64,000 nucleotides of DNA from DATARH01 sp036268425 (GCA_036268425.1 DATAUE010000036.1:1-64000), one strand, 5' to 3'; shown: positions 14,140-23,685, counted from the first letter of the stretch. Translations and numbers: made by a program. The notes: generated by a model not told the origin, from the sequence alone.

Positions 14140-16917
14140 ATGAGCGATCCGATCCGTTTTACGCTCGACGACAACGAGGTCGAGGCGTTGCCGGGCGAGA
14201 CGATCTGGCAGGTGGCCAACCGGCTCGGCACCGAGATTCCGCATCTGTGCTGGCTGCCAAAGCCGGGCTATCGGGCCGACGGCAACTGCCGCGCCTGCAT
14301 GGTCGAGGTCGAGGGCGAGCGGGTGCTGGCGGCCTCGTGCATCCGCAAGCCGACCGCCGGCATGAAAATCAAGAGCGCCAGCGACCGCGCCAAATTCTCG
14401 TGCAAGATGGTGTTCGAGCTGCTGATCGGCGACCAGCCGGAACGCGACGTCGCGCACGACCCGAACTCGTCGCTGTGGCAATGGGCCGACAAGCTCGACG
14501 TATCCGCCAGCCGTTTCCCGCAGCGCCACGCACCGGCGCCGGACCGCAGCCACGTCGCGATGGCGGTACAGCTTGACGCCTGCATCCAGTGCAATCTGTG
14601 CGTCCGCGCCTGCCGCGAGGTGCAGGTCAACGACGTGATCGGCATGGCGGCGCGCGGCCATCACGAAAAGATCGTATTCGATTTCGACGACCCGATGGGC
14701 AACAGCACCTGCGTCGCGTGCGGCGAGTGCGTCCAGGCCTGCCCGACCGGCGCGCTGATGCCGGCGACCCAGGTCGATGCGAACGGCGTTTTCACCAACG
14801 CGCCGGATCGCACGGTCGACAGCGTCTGCCCCTATTGCGGCGTCGGCTGCCAGCTGACCTACCAGATCAAGAACGACCGCATCATCGCGGTCGAAGGCAA
14901 GGAAGGCCCCTCAAACCTGAACCGGTTGTGCGTCAAGGGACGGTTCGGCTTTGACTATGTGCATCATTCCGACCGGCTGACCGAGCCGCTGATCCGCAAG
15001 GACGGCGTGCCGAAGCACGATGTCGCTATCGACCCAGCCAACCCCTACACGCATTTTCGCAAGGCAACCTGGGAAGAGGCGCTCGACCGCGCCGCCGGTG
15101 GGCTCGTCAAAATCCGCGACCGCGCCGGGCAAGGTGGGGGGAAACGCGCGCTCGCCGGGTTCGGTTCGGCCAAAGGGTCGAACGAAGAGGCCTATCTGTT
15201 TCAAAAGCTGGTGCGCACCGGCTTTGGCAGCAACAATGTCGATCACTGCACCCGGCTGTGCCATGCCTCATCGGTCGCGGCCTTGATGGAGGGGATCGGC
15301 TCGGGCGCGGTCACCGCGCCATTCATGGCGGCCAAGGATGCCGACGTGATGATCGTGATCGGCTGCCGGCCGACCGAAAACCACCCGGTCGCCGCGACCT
15401 TCTTCAAGCAGGCCGCCAAGCGCGGCGCCAAGGTGTTCGTGATGGACCCGCGCGGCCACGGGTTGGTGCGCCATGCCGCCGGCACCCTGCATTTCACGCC
15501 CGGCCGCGACGTTGCAATGCTCAACGCGCTGCTGCACACGATCATCGAGGAGGGCCTCACGGACCGGCAATACGTCCAGGCCCATACCCAGGATTACGAA
15601 AAGCTGCGCGAGCACATTCACGATTACAGCCCGGAAAAGATGGCGCCGATCTGCGGCATCGACGCCGCCACCCTGCGGCACGTGGCGCGCACTTACGCCC
15701 GCGCCGAAAAGGGCATCATCTTCTGGGGCATGGGCATCTCGCAGCACACCCACGGCACCGACAACGCCCGCTGCCTGATCGCGCTGGCGATGGTGACCGG
15801 GCATGTCGGGCGGCCGGGCACCGGGCTGCACCCGCTGCGCGGCCAGAACAATGTGCAGGGCGCTTCCGACGCCGGACTTATTCCGATGGTTTATCCCGAT
15901 TACCAGTCGGTGGTGAACCCGGCGATCCGCGAAAAATTCGAAGCCTTGTGGCACACCCCGCTCGACGAAAAAGCCGGCCTGACGGTGGTCGAGATCATGG
16001 ATGCGGTGCACCGCGACGAGATCAAGGGCATGTACATCATGGGCGAGAACCCGGCGATGTCGGACCCGGACGTCGAGCACGCCCGGCACGCCCTGGCACA
16101 TCTCGAACATCTCGTCGTGCAGGACATTTTCCTCACCGAAACCGCGAAATACGCCGACGTGGTGCTGCCGGCCTCGGCCTGGCCGGAAAAGAACGGCACG
16201 GTCTCCAACACCAACCGGCAGGTGCAGATGGGCCGCGCCGCTTTGCCGCTGCCCGGCAACGCCAGGCTCGACCTGATGACGATCCAGGAGATCGGCCGGC
16301 GCATGGGATGCGACTGGCATTACGAAGGGCCGGCCGATGTGTTCGCCGAGATGAAGCTTGCGATGCCGTCGCTCGACAACATCACCTGGGAGCGGCTGCT
16401 GCGCGAAGATTCGGTGACCTACCCCTGCGACGCCGAGGACAAGCCGGGCAACGAGATCGTGTTCGGCGACGGCTTTCCGACCGAATCGGGCCGCGCCAAG
16501 CTGGTGCCGGCCGCGATCATCCCGCCGGCCGAGGAGCCTGATGCGGAATACCCGATGGTGTTGACGACTGGCCGCCAGCTGGAACATTGGCACACTGGCG
16601 CGATGACCCGCCGCGCCACCGTGCTCGACGACATCGAACCGGAGGCGGTGGCGAGTCTCGCACCGATCGAATTGCGCCGGCTCGGCGTCGCCGCGGGTGA
16701 CCCGGTGCGGGTCACGACGCGGCGCGGTCATATCGAATTGAAGGCGCGCGCCGACAGCAATGTCGCGCCTGGCATGGTGTTCATCCCGTTCTGCTACGCC
16801 GAAGCGGCCGCGAATGTGTTGACCAACCCGCAACTCGACCCGGTCGGCAAGATTCCCGAATTCAAATACTGCGCCGCCAAGGTCGAGCCGATCGCCGTGC
16901 TCGCAGCGGCGGAGTAG
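14140..16917 (+). CDS. Formate dehydrogenase, molybdopterin catalytic (alpha) subunit
   Basis: This large subunit oxidises formate to CO2 at a bis-molybdopterin centre. The 925 residues carry, in order, a [2Fe-2S] ferredoxin domain (Cys37, 50, 53, 67), two [4Fe-4S] sites (Cys148/151/154/158 and 191/194/197/201), and the cluster next to molybdenum (Cys230, 233, 237, 264). The active-site segment HCTRLCHASS places the metal ligand at Cys374, so this is a cysteine enzyme, not a selenocysteine one. The C-terminal molydopterin dinucleotide-binding domain contains LTTGRQLEHWHTGAMTRR. The domain pattern matches FdsA/FdhF-type NAD-dependent enzymes. The cytosolic diaphorase partner lies two genes upstream. 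fdhD and fdsD are not in the immediate neighbourhood. Confidence 0.95.
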   Translation: MSDPIRFTLDDNEVEALPGETIWQVANRLGTEIPHLCWLPKPGYRADGNCRACMVEVEGERVLAASCIRKPTAGMKIKSASDRAKFSCKMVFELLIGDQPERDVAHDPNSSLWQWADKLDVSASRFPQRHAPAPDRSHVAMAVQLDACIQCNLCVRACREVQVNDVIGMAARGHHEKIVFDFDDPMGNSTCVACGECVQACPTGALMPATQVDANGVFTNAPDRTVDSVCPYCGVGCQLTYQIKNDRIIAVEGKEGPSNLNRLCVKGRFGFDYVHHSDRLTEPLIRKDGVPKHDVAIDPANPYTHFRKATWEEALDRAAGGLVKIRDRAGQGGGKRALAGFGSAKGSNEEAYLFQKLVRTGFGSNNVDHCTRLCHASSVAALMEGIGSGAVTAPFMAAKDADVMIVIGCRPTENHPVAATFFKQAAKRGAKVFVMDPRGHGLVRHAAGTLHFTPGRDVAMLNALLHTIIEEGLTDRQYVQAHTQDYEKLREHIHDYSPEKMAPICGIDAATLRHVARTYARAEKGIIFWGMGISQHTHGTDNARCLIALAMVTGHVGRPGTGLHPLRGQNNVQGASDAGLIPMVYPDYQSVVNPAIREKFEALWHTPLDEKAGLTVVEIMDAVHRDEIKGMYIMGENPAMSDPDVEHARHALAHLEHLVVQDIFLTETAKYADVVLPASAWPEKNGTVSNTNRQVQMGRAALPLPGNARLDLMTIQEIGRRMGCDWHYEGPADVFAEMKLAMPSLDNITWERLLREDSVTYPCDAEDKPGNEIVFGDGFPTESGRAKLVPAAIIPPAEEPDAEYPMVLTTGRQLEHWHTGAMTRRATVLDDIEPEAVASLAPIELRRLGVAAGDPVRVTTRRGHIELKARADSNVAPGMVFIPFCYAEAAANVLTNPQLDPVGKIPEFKYCAAKVEPIAVLAAAE

Positions 16918-16962
16918 GCGAGGCCGACGGCGACGGCGCCGTCTCGTCCGCGGCCGCGGCGC

Positions 16963-17400
16963 ATGCCGGGTCTTGCCCGGGCAGGCATGGTTCTAGGGTT
17001 GACGGTCGTTGTGGGTTGCGCACAGCTACCGCCGCGAGATGCGCCAGCGGCGCCGGCGCCCGCCTCCTATGTCTGCCTGCTGCCGGGGGAACAGCGCATG
17101 CTGGTCGCCGAGCTGTTTTTTGGGCGAGCGCGGATCGACACAGCCGCCTGGGCCGAGTTCGCCGTGCAAACCATCACACCCAATTTCCCCGACGGCTTCA
17201 CCGTATTCGACGGCGCAGGACAGTGGCGCAACCCTGCATCGCAAAAGATCGCCCATGAGCCGACGACGATCCTGCTGATTGCCGCAAAACGCGAGCCTGC
17301 GCTTGCTGGCCGCCTGTCAGCGGTGATCAACGCCTACAAATTGCGTTTTCATCAGCAGTCGGTCGGAATCATTACGCGTGATTCCTGCGCGTCGTTTTGA
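16963..17400 (+). CDS. DUF3574 family lipoprotein
   Basis: A 145-residue secreted protein. The N-terminal stretch LARAGMVLGLTVVVGC ends in a lipobox (VVGC), so it is predicted to be lipidated. The mature part has the DUF3574 pattern: ELFFGRARID, then TITPNFPDGFTVFDGAGQW, an E-P-T-T-I-L-L-I strand and AVINAYKLRFHQQSVGI. The function of this family is not known. ATG 16963 gives a conventional positively charged n-region; ATG 16987 would remove it. It lies 45 bp after the formate dehydrogenase gene and 32 bp before hpnA on the same strand. It could belong to either transcript, and nothing links it to either pathway. Confidence 0.8.
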   Translation: MPGLARAGMVLGLTVVVGCAQLPPRDAPAAPAPASYVCLLPGEQRMLVAELFFGRARIDTAAWAEFAVQTITPNFPDGFTVFDGAGQWRNPASQKIAHEPTTILLIAAKREPALAGRLSAVINAYKLRFHQQSVGIITRDSCASF

Positions 17401-17432
17401 ACGCATAAAGCTGCTGCGCGTGTTAATTCAAG

Positions 17433-18488
17433 ATGGTCGGGATCGAGGCAGAGGGCACGGTGGTCGGTAACGGTCGGAACATGTCGGTGGCCCTGCCTTC
17501 GGGCCTGTGCTTGGTTACCGGGGCGACCGGCTTTGTCGGCGCCGCCGTGGCGCGGACGTTACTGAAGGCAGGACATCGCGTGCGGGTGCTGGCGCGGCCG
17601 CGCGGCAACCGCCGCAATTTGGCGAACCTGCCGGTCGACATCAGTGAAGGTTCCCTCGAAGACCAGAAATCGCTGTCCAAGGCCGTCGCCGGCTGCCGCT
17701 ATCTGTTTCACGTCGCGGCGGATTACCGGCTGTGGGTGCCCGATCCGGAGACGATGTTCCGGATCAATGTCGAGGGCACTCGAAACCTGATGCTGGCCGC
17801 GCTCGATGGCGAGGTCGAGCGCATCGTCTATACCAGCAGCGTCGCGACCCTGGGTATCGTGCGCAACGGCATCGCCGACGAGGACACTCCGAGCACCGCT
17901 GCGGACATGATCGGCCCTTACAAATTATCGAAATTCCAGGCCGAGGAAGTCGTTACCGGGCTGATTGCAGAGCGCGGCCTGCCGGCGGTCATCGTAAACC
18001 CGTCGACCCCGGTAGGGCCAGGCGACGTCAAGCCGACCCCGACCGGCCGGATCATCATCGAGGCAGCGCGCGGCCGCATGCCGGCCTTTGTCGATACCGG
18101 CCTCAATATCGTGCATGTCGACGATGTCGCGGTCGGCCATTTGCTTGCCGCAAAAGCCGGCGAGATCGGCCGGCGCTATATTCTCGGCGGCGAGAATCTC
18201 GGCCTCGGGGCGATTCTGACCGAGGTGGCGCGGCTGAGCGGACGGCGCGCGCCATCGATTCGGCTGCCGGTGGCGGCGGTGTTGCCGCTGGCCGCCGGCG
18301 CGGAAATGATGGCGCGGATGACCGGCCGTCCGCCTTTTGCGACAATCGACGCTGTCCGCATGTCGCGCAAAAAGATGTTTTTCAGCTCGGCTCGCGCCAT
18401 TGCAGAATTGGGCCACGCGGCTCGGCCGGCACAGCAGGCGATCGCCGATGCCATCGCATGGTTCAAAAGCAACAAATACCTGACATGA
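17433..18488 (+). CDS. hpnA: Hopanoid-associated sugar epimerase HpnA
   Basis: An extended short-chain dehydrogenase-like protein of 351 residues, or 335 if it starts at ATG 17481. The NAD-binding VTGATGFVGAAVARTLL is near residues 28-44. A YTSSVATLG strand follows, and the catalytic YKLSKFQAEE (Tyr-x3-Lys) comes later. HpnA proteins accompany hopanoid gene clusters and are thought to act on the side-chain sugar or sugar donor; a reaction has not been firmly shown. It is the first gene of a tightly packed set. Its stop codon overlaps the hpnC start (ATGA), so hpnA and hpnC are translationally coupled. Confidence 0.92.
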   Translation: MVGIEAEGTVVGNGRNMSVALPSGLCLVTGATGFVGAAVARTLLKAGHRVRVLARPRGNRRNLANLPVDISEGSLEDQKSLSKAVAGCRYLFHVAADYRLWVPDPETMFRINVEGTRNLMLAALDGEVERIVYTSSVATLGIVRNGIADEDTPSTAADMIGPYKLSKFQAEEVVTGLIAERGLPAVIVNPSTPVGPGDVKPTPTGRIIIEAARGRMPAFVDTGLNIVHVDDVAVGHLLAAKAGEIGRRYILGGENLGLGAILTEVARLSGRRAPSIRLPVAAVLPLAAGAEMMARMTGRPPFATIDAVRMSRKKMFFSSARAIAELGHAARPAQQAIADAIAWFKSNKYLT

Positions 18489-19384
18489 GGACACTTGTTG
18501 CCGATCCGCCGGCTGCGGCCGATACGATCTCCAGCATAGCGACTGTTGAGGCACCGTCCGGCAAAGGCCGCGGCGATGAGAATTTTCCGGTCGGCTCGTG
18601 GCTGATCCGCCGCGACCTGCGCGCGCATGTCCACGCCTTTTACCGCTTTGCCCGCAACGCCGACGACATTGCCGACAGCCCAGCCTTTTCTGCCGACGAA
18701 AAGCTGCGCCGCCTCGACCGCATGGCGGCGATCCTCGACGGCGTCCCTGGCGATGATTCGGCGGGCGACGATTCGCCCGCCGCGACGGCGATGCGCCTCA
18801 GCCTCGCCACGACCGGTACGACGGCACAGCATTGCCACGACGTGCTGCGCGCCTTCCGGCTCGACACGACCAAGCTGCGCTATCGCGACTGGGCCGAGTT
18901 GATGGAGTATTGCCGCTATTCCGCCGCACCGGTCGGGCGGCAACTGCTCGACCTGCACGGCGAGAGCCGCGACACCTGGCCGGCCTCCGACGCGCTGTGC
19001 GCCGCGTTGCAGGTGCTGAACCACCTGCAGGATTGCGCCGAGGATTTCCGCAACCTCGACCGCGTCTACCTGCCGCTCGACGATCTCGCGGCGGCCGGCA
19101 CCGGCGTCGAGGCCTTGACCGCGCCCCGAACGCAGCCGGGGTTGCGCCGGGTTCTCGACGGCCTGCTCGACCGCACCGAGAACCTTGTGGCAACCGCGCG
19201 CGACCTGCCGCCGCGCGTCGCCGCGCGCGGGTTGCGCCTCGAATCGGCGGTGATCGTCGCGCTGGCGGCACGGCTGGCGCATCGGCTGCGCCGCGGCGAC
19301 CCGCTGGCGACCCGCGTCAAGCTGTCCAAGACCGATGTCGCGGCGGCGTTCTGCAACGGCCTCTTCGCGCGCCACCGGCGATGA
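18485..19384 (+). CDS. hpnC: Squalene synthesis protein HpnC (hydroxysqualene synthase)
   Basis: One of three enzymes that replace eukaryotic-type squalene synthase. HpnC converts presqualene diphosphate to hydroxysqualene. The 299-residue protein has the trans-isoprenyl synthase fold with the first aspartate motif FARNADDIAD (about 55-64) and the second region LQDCAEDFRNLD (181-192). Residues 71-105 contain an acidic, low-complexity insert (DGVPGDDSAGDDSPAA). ATG 18485 overlaps the hpnA stop and has no competing in-frame alternative. The last four bases overlap the hpnD start. The family role is established biochemically in other bacteria; activity here is inferred from motifs and operon context. 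Confidence 0.94.
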   Translation: MRTLVADPPAAADTISSIATVEAPSGKGRGDENFPVGSWLIRRDLRAHVHAFYRFARNADDIADSPAFSADEKLRRLDRMAAILDGVPGDDSAGDDSPAATAMRLSLATTGTTAQHCHDVLRAFRLDTTKLRYRDWAELMEYCRYSAAPVGRQLLDLHGESRDTWPASDALCAALQVLNHLQDCAEDFRNLDRVYLPLDDLAAAGTGVEALTAPRTQPGLRRVLDGLLDRTENLVATARDLPPRVAARGLRLESAVIVALAARLAHRLRRGDPLATRVKLSKTDVAAAFCNGLFARHRR

Positions 19385-20259
19385 CCGACGCGGTATCCGA
19401 CGGGGTCGGGGCGCTCCCCGACGACGACGCGCTGCGCGAGATCATTCGCCAGCGGGTGGAGGCGGCCGGCACCTCGTTCTATTGGGCGATGCGCCTGTTG
19501 CCGCCGGATCGGCGCAACGGCATGTACGCAGTCTATGCCTTCTGCCGCGAGGTCGACGACATCGCCGACGACCTGCTGCCGCCGGAACAGAAGAAGGCCG
19601 GGCTGGCAACCTGGCACGACGAAATCGAGGCGTTGTACGCCGGCCGGCCGACGCATCTCGTGGCGCGCGCCTTGAGCGAACCGGTGAGCCGCTTCAACCT
19701 GCGCCGCGACGATTTCCACGCCGTTATCGACGGCATGGAGATGGATGCAATCGAGGATATTCGGGCGCCCGATCTGGCGACGCTCGATTGCTATTGCGGC
19801 CGGGTCGCTGGGGCAGTCGGGCATTTGTCGGTGCATGTGTTCGGCGATGCCAGCGCGGCGGCGCACCGGGTGGCCGACGCGCTGGGCCGCGCCCTGCAAC
19901 TGACCAATATTCTGCGCGACATCGACGAGGATGCGCAGCGCGGCCGGCTCTATCTGCCGCGCGAAATTCTCGATCGGCACGGTATTCGCGGCGCCGAGCC
20001 GCTCAACGTGCTGCGCCACCCGGCCTTGCCGGCAGTTTGCCGCGATGTCGCGGCGATCGCCGAACGGCATTTTGCCGACGCGGCGCAGGCGATGGCGCAA
20101 TGCTCGCGCCGTGCGATGCGCCCGGCGGCGGTGATGGGCGCCTTTTACCGCGCGATGCTCGATGCCCTGCTGCGCGACGGCTGGCGCGACCCCGGCCGCC
20201 GGGTCAGCCTGTCGAAGCCGCAGAAATTGTGGCTGGTGCTGCGCCACGGGTTTCTCTGA
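19381..20259 (+). CDS. hpnD: Presqualene diphosphate synthase HpnD
   Basis: HpnD condenses two farnesyl diphosphates to presqualene diphosphate, the first committed step to squalene. The protein has 292 residues. Both aspartate-rich motifs are intact: CREVDDIADD (about 55-64) and LTNILRDIDEDAQRGRLYLP (174-193), the latter typical of HpnD and phytoene synthases. The NILRD-x-x-ED arrangement distinguishes it from the neighbouring HpnC, which has a weaker second motif. The start codon overlaps the hpnC stop by four bases, and the stop overlaps the hpnE start by one base. This very tight packing suggests coordinated production of the three squalene enzymes. Confidence 0.95.
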   Translation: MTDAVSDGVGALPDDDALREIIRQRVEAAGTSFYWAMRLLPPDRRNGMYAVYAFCREVDDIADDLLPPEQKKAGLATWHDEIEALYAGRPTHLVARALSEPVSRFNLRRDDFHAVIDGMEMDAIEDIRAPDLATLDCYCGRVAGAVGHLSVHVFGDASAAAHRVADALGRALQLTNILRDIDEDAQRGRLYLPREILDRHGIRGAEPLNVLRHPALPAVCRDVAAIAERHFADAAQAMAQCSRRAMRPAAVMGAFYRAMLDALLRDGWRDPGRRVSLSKPQKLWLVLRHGFL

Positions 20260-21638
20260 TGGCAGCATCTTCGATAGCAGACGCCTCACGGCCGCCGCAG
20301 GTGCATATCGTGGGAGCCGGCCTTGCCGGGCTTGCCGCCGCGGTCGATCTCGCGGCACAGGGCTGCCACGTCAGCCTTTACGAAGCCGGGCCGCAGGCCG
20401 GCGGACGTTGCCGCTCGTTTGTCGATAGCGAACTCGGCTGCCGTATCGACAACGGCAATCACCTGCTGCTGTCCGGCAATACCTCCGCGCTGGCCTATAT
20501 CAACCGTATCGGTGCCCTCGACACGTTCGAGCCGGCGGGCGAGGCGGCGATCCCATTTGTCGATGTCGCGACCGGTGAGCGCTGGACCGTGCGGCCGGGA
20601 CCGGGCCGGATGCCGTGGTGGCTGCTCGATGCCGCCCGCCGGGTTCCGGGCACGCGGGCGCCCGATTATTTCGCGGCGCTGCGGCTGCGCTTCGCTCCGC
20701 ACGAAGGCACCGTCGCGGCTATGCTGCCAACCGACACGGCGCTGTTCCATCGCTTGTGGGAGCCGATAACCGTCGCAGCATTGAATACCGGGGCAAGCGA
20801 AGCCTCCGCCCGATTGGTGTGGCGGATTCTGGCCGAAACACTGGGCCGAGGTGCTGCGGCGTGCCGTCCGCTCTTGCCGTCGCTAGGGTTGTCGGAGAGC
20901 CTCGTCGATCCGGCCTTGGCGTTTCTGGCGCGACACGGCGGCCGCGTTCGATTCGGCGCCCGGTTGAAGGCGCTCGCCTTCACCGGCGGACGGGTTGGCG
21001 AATTGCTGTTCGACGAGGCGGCGGTGACCCTCGCGCCGCAGGACAGCGTGATCCTCGCGGTGCCGGCGGCGATCGCCGAGCGCCTTATACCAGGGCTGAC
21101 CGTTCCCGACGATTACGCCCCGATCGTCAACGCCCATTTCCGTTACACCCTGCCGCCGCAGGCGGCCGTCTTTACCGGCGTGATCGGCGCCACCGCAGAA
21201 TGGGTGTTCCGCAAGCGCGACATCGTGTCGGTGACGGTCAGCGCCGCTGACCGCATCGTCGGGTGTTCGGCCGGGGAGTTGCGCGACGTGCTGTGGCGCG
21301 ATGTGGCGCTGGTGCACGGGTTGCCACCCGGCAGCGTACCACCGGCGCGGATTATCAAGGAGCGACGCGCCACGTTTCGGGCGACACCGGCGCAGTTGCG
21401 GCGCCGCCCGGCGACCGCGACGAATTGGCCGAACCTTCACCTTGCGGGCGATTATGTCGAAACCGGCTTGCCGGCTACGATCGAAGGCGCTATTCGCTCC
21501 GGCTTTGCCGCTGCGGCGCAGATACGCCAAAGTCGCTTCAGAGTGCCGGCAACTCAACTCAGTACAGTGCAGCCCGGCCCGATGCCCGCCCACGGAACTT
21601 CAAGACCGATCGAGGATTGCCAGCGCGCGCTGCCATGA
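20259..21638 (+). CDS. hpnE: Hydroxysqualene dehydroxylase / FAD-dependent desaturase-like HpnE
   Basis: HpnE completes squalene formation by reducing hydroxysqualene. The 459-residue protein is an amine oxidase / phytoene desaturase-type flavoprotein. The dinucleotide-binding motif VHIVGAGLAGLAAAVDLAAQG is near residues 15-35, and GGRCRSF follows at about 48-54. The C-terminal FAD-contacting motif NLHLAGDYVETGLPATIEGA is at about 393-412. A segment rich in Pro, Gln and Ser follows it (VPATQLSTVQPGPMPAHGTS), which is a variable tail. The gene sits between hpnD and shc with overlaps on both sides (TGATG and ATGA). Confidence 0.93.
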   Translation: MAASSIADASRPPQVHIVGAGLAGLAAAVDLAAQGCHVSLYEAGPQAGGRCRSFVDSELGCRIDNGNHLLLSGNTSALAYINRIGALDTFEPAGEAAIPFVDVATGERWTVRPGPGRMPWWLLDAARRVPGTRAPDYFAALRLRFAPHEGTVAAMLPTDTALFHRLWEPITVAALNTGASEASARLVWRILAETLGRGAAACRPLLPSLGLSESLVDPALAFLARHGGRVRFGARLKALAFTGGRVGELLFDEAAVTLAPQDSVILAVPAAIAERLIPGLTVPDDYAPIVNAHFRYTLPPQAAVFTGVIGATAEWVFRKRDIVSVTVSAADRIVGCSAGELRDVLWRDVALVHGLPPGSVPPARIIKERRATFRATPAQLRRRPATATNWPNLHLAGDYVETGLPATIEGAIRSGFAAAAQIRQSRFRVPATQLSTVQPGPMPAHGTSRPIEDCQRALP

Positions 21639-23605
21639 AGAGCGGAATGACGGCCACACCCAAGAACGATCTGCTGCTCGCCGAGACGCGCCCCCCGGCG
21701 GCGGAACTCGATACGGCGATTTCGCGCTCGGTCGATTCGCTGTTGTCGTCGCAGCATAGCGACGGCCATTGGGTGTTCGAGCTCGAAGCCGATGCGACGA
21801 TCCCCGCCGAATACATCCTGCTGCAGCATTATCTCGATACGATCGACCCCGTCCTCGAACCCCGAATCGCATCCTATCTACGCTCGATCCAGGGGGCCGA
21901 TGGCGGTTGGCCGCTGTATTATGCCGGCGACATGGATCTGAGCGCCTCGGTCAAATCGTATTTCGCGCTGAAAGCCGCCGGCGACCCGATCGATGCACCG
22001 CACATGGCGCGTGCCCGCGCTGCCATTCTGGCGCGCGGCGGGGCGCGCAACTGCAATGTCTTCACCCGCATTACCTTGGCGCTGTTCGGCGAGGTGCCGT
22101 GGCGGGCCGTGCCGGTGATGCCGGTCGAAATCATGCTGTTGCCGAGCTGGTTTCCGTTTCATATCAACAAGATTTCGTATTGGTCGCGCACCGTGCTGGT
22201 GCCGATGCTGGTGCTGATGGCGCAGCGTCCGGCCGCCCGCAATCCGAAGGGCGTGACGATCGCTGAGCTGTTCGTCGAACCGCCGGAAAGCGTACGCGAC
22301 TGGATTTCGCCGGCGACCGCCTCGCCGATTGGCCATGCCTTCGCGTTGCTGGACCGGCTGCTGCGCTTGGCCGAGCCACTGTTTCCGGCTGATCCGCGAC
22401 GCCGCGCGATTGACCGGGCGGTGACGTTCGTCAGCGAGCGGCTCAACGGCGACGACGGTCTCGGTGGCATTTTCCCGGCGATGTCAAACGCCTTGATGAT
22501 GTTCGATTGCCTGGGATACCCGCCCGACCACCCGTATTGCGCGACACCGCTGGCGGCGATCCGCAAGCTGCTCGTCATCGACGGCGAGCGCAGCTACATC
22601 CAGCCTTGCGTGTCGCCGGTGTGGGATACAGCGCTGGCCTGCCACGCGCTGATGGACGTTGGCGATTCGCGCCTCAACCCGACGATCCGCAGCGCGCTCG
22701 ACTGGCTCGCCGGCAAGCAGGTTCTCGACACGGTCGGCGACTGGGCCGCGACGCGCCCCAAGCTGCGCCCCGGCGGCTGGGCTTTTCAGTATGAAAACCC
22801 GCATTATCCCGATCTCGACGACACCGCCGCGGTGGCGCTGGCACTCGATCGTTTCGACGGCGCGCGCTACAAAAACGCGATCGACCGGGCGGCCGAATGG
22901 GTCGTCGGAATGCAGAGCCGCAACGGCGGCTGGGGGTCGTTCGACGCCGACAACATGCATTCCTATCTGAACCACATTCCGTTCGCCGATCACGGCGCGC
23001 TGCTCGACCCGCCGACCGTCGATGTCAGCGCCCGTTGCGTCGGGTTCCTGGCGCAGCTCGGCCCGGGGTCCGATCGCCCGGAGCTGGCCAAGGCGCTGGC
23101 GTATCTGCGGGACGAGCAGGAGGCCGACGGCAGCTGGTTCGGCCGGTGGGGGACCAATTACATCTACGGCACCTGGTCGGTGCTGGCCGGCCTCAACGCC
23201 GCGGGGGTCGATTCGCGCGGCCCGGAGATGCGGCGCGCGGTCGCGTGGCTGCTCGCCTGCCAGCGTCCCGATGGCGGCTGGGGTGAACACAGCGAGAGCT
23301 ATATGCCGGACGCCCCGCGCGGCACCGCAGCCTTTAGCACCGCATCACAGACTGCATGGGCGCTGCTCGGCCTGATGGCGGCTGGCGAGGTCGACAACCC
23401 GGCGGTGGCGCGCGGCGTCGCCTACCTACTCGACAGCCAGGACGAAGAAGGCAACTGGGACGAGCCGTGGTACACGGCGGTCGGTTTTCCGCGCGTCTTC
23501 TATCTGCGTTATCACGGCTATCGCGCGTTTTTCCCGCTCTGGGCGCTGGCTCGCTATCGCCGGCTGTCGCAGGCAAATTCGCCGCAGGTGACGTTCGGGT
23601 TGTAG
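21635..23605 (+). CDS. shc: Squalene-hopene cyclase
   Basis: Shc folds squalene into hopene or diplopterol in one step at the inner membrane. The 656-residue length is normal for the bacterial class. The protonating motif is D393-L-D395-D396-T-A, the DXDDTA signature. QW-type repeats are visible, for example QGADGGWPLYY (86-96), QSRNGGWGSF, DEQEADGSWFGRWG, CQRPDGGWGEH and DSQDEEGNWDE near the end. Segments such as MLLPSWFPFHINKISYW may contribute to the membrane-facing channel entrance. ATG 21635 overlaps the hpnE stop; ATG 21647 is an alternative that loses only four residues. The family is also called hpnF. Confidence 0.97.
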   Translation: MKSGMTATPKNDLLLAETRPPAAELDTAISRSVDSLLSSQHSDGHWVFELEADATIPAEYILLQHYLDTIDPVLEPRIASYLRSIQGADGGWPLYYAGDMDLSASVKSYFALKAAGDPIDAPHMARARAAILARGGARNCNVFTRITLALFGEVPWRAVPVMPVEIMLLPSWFPFHINKISYWSRTVLVPMLVLMAQRPAARNPKGVTIAELFVEPPESVRDWISPATASPIGHAFALLDRLLRLAEPLFPADPRRRAIDRAVTFVSERLNGDDGLGGIFPAMSNALMMFDCLGYPPDHPYCATPLAAIRKLLVIDGERSYIQPCVSPVWDTALACHALMDVGDSRLNPTIRSALDWLAGKQVLDTVGDWAATRPKLRPGGWAFQYENPHYPDLDDTAAVALALDRFDGARYKNAIDRAAEWVVGMQSRNGGWGSFDADNMHSYLNHIPFADHGALLDPPTVDVSARCVGFLAQLGPGSDRPELAKALAYLRDEQEADGSWFGRWGTNYIYGTWSVLAGLNAAGVDSRGPEMRRAVAWLLACQRPDGGWGEHSESYMPDAPRGTAAFSTASQTAWALLGLMAAGEVDNPAVARGVAYLLDSQDEEGNWDEPWYTAVGFPRVFYLRYHGYRAFFPLWALARYRRLSQANSPQVTFGL

Positions 23606-23685
23606 CAGGGCCGCCGGCTTTGGAAGAAAATTCCAGCTTGGTATAGTGTTATCGGCAACCGGTGCCGCAGCGGGGGGCTGCGTTA

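Noticed and set aside
15260..15270. Selenocysteine in formate dehydrogenase
   Set aside because: The active-site codon is TGC (Cys374) and no in-frame TGA occurs in the gene.
15268..16833. A 521-codon open frame on the minus strand
   Set aside because: It is the shadow of the formate dehydrogenase catalytic subunit; the plus-strand gene has all cofactor ligands.
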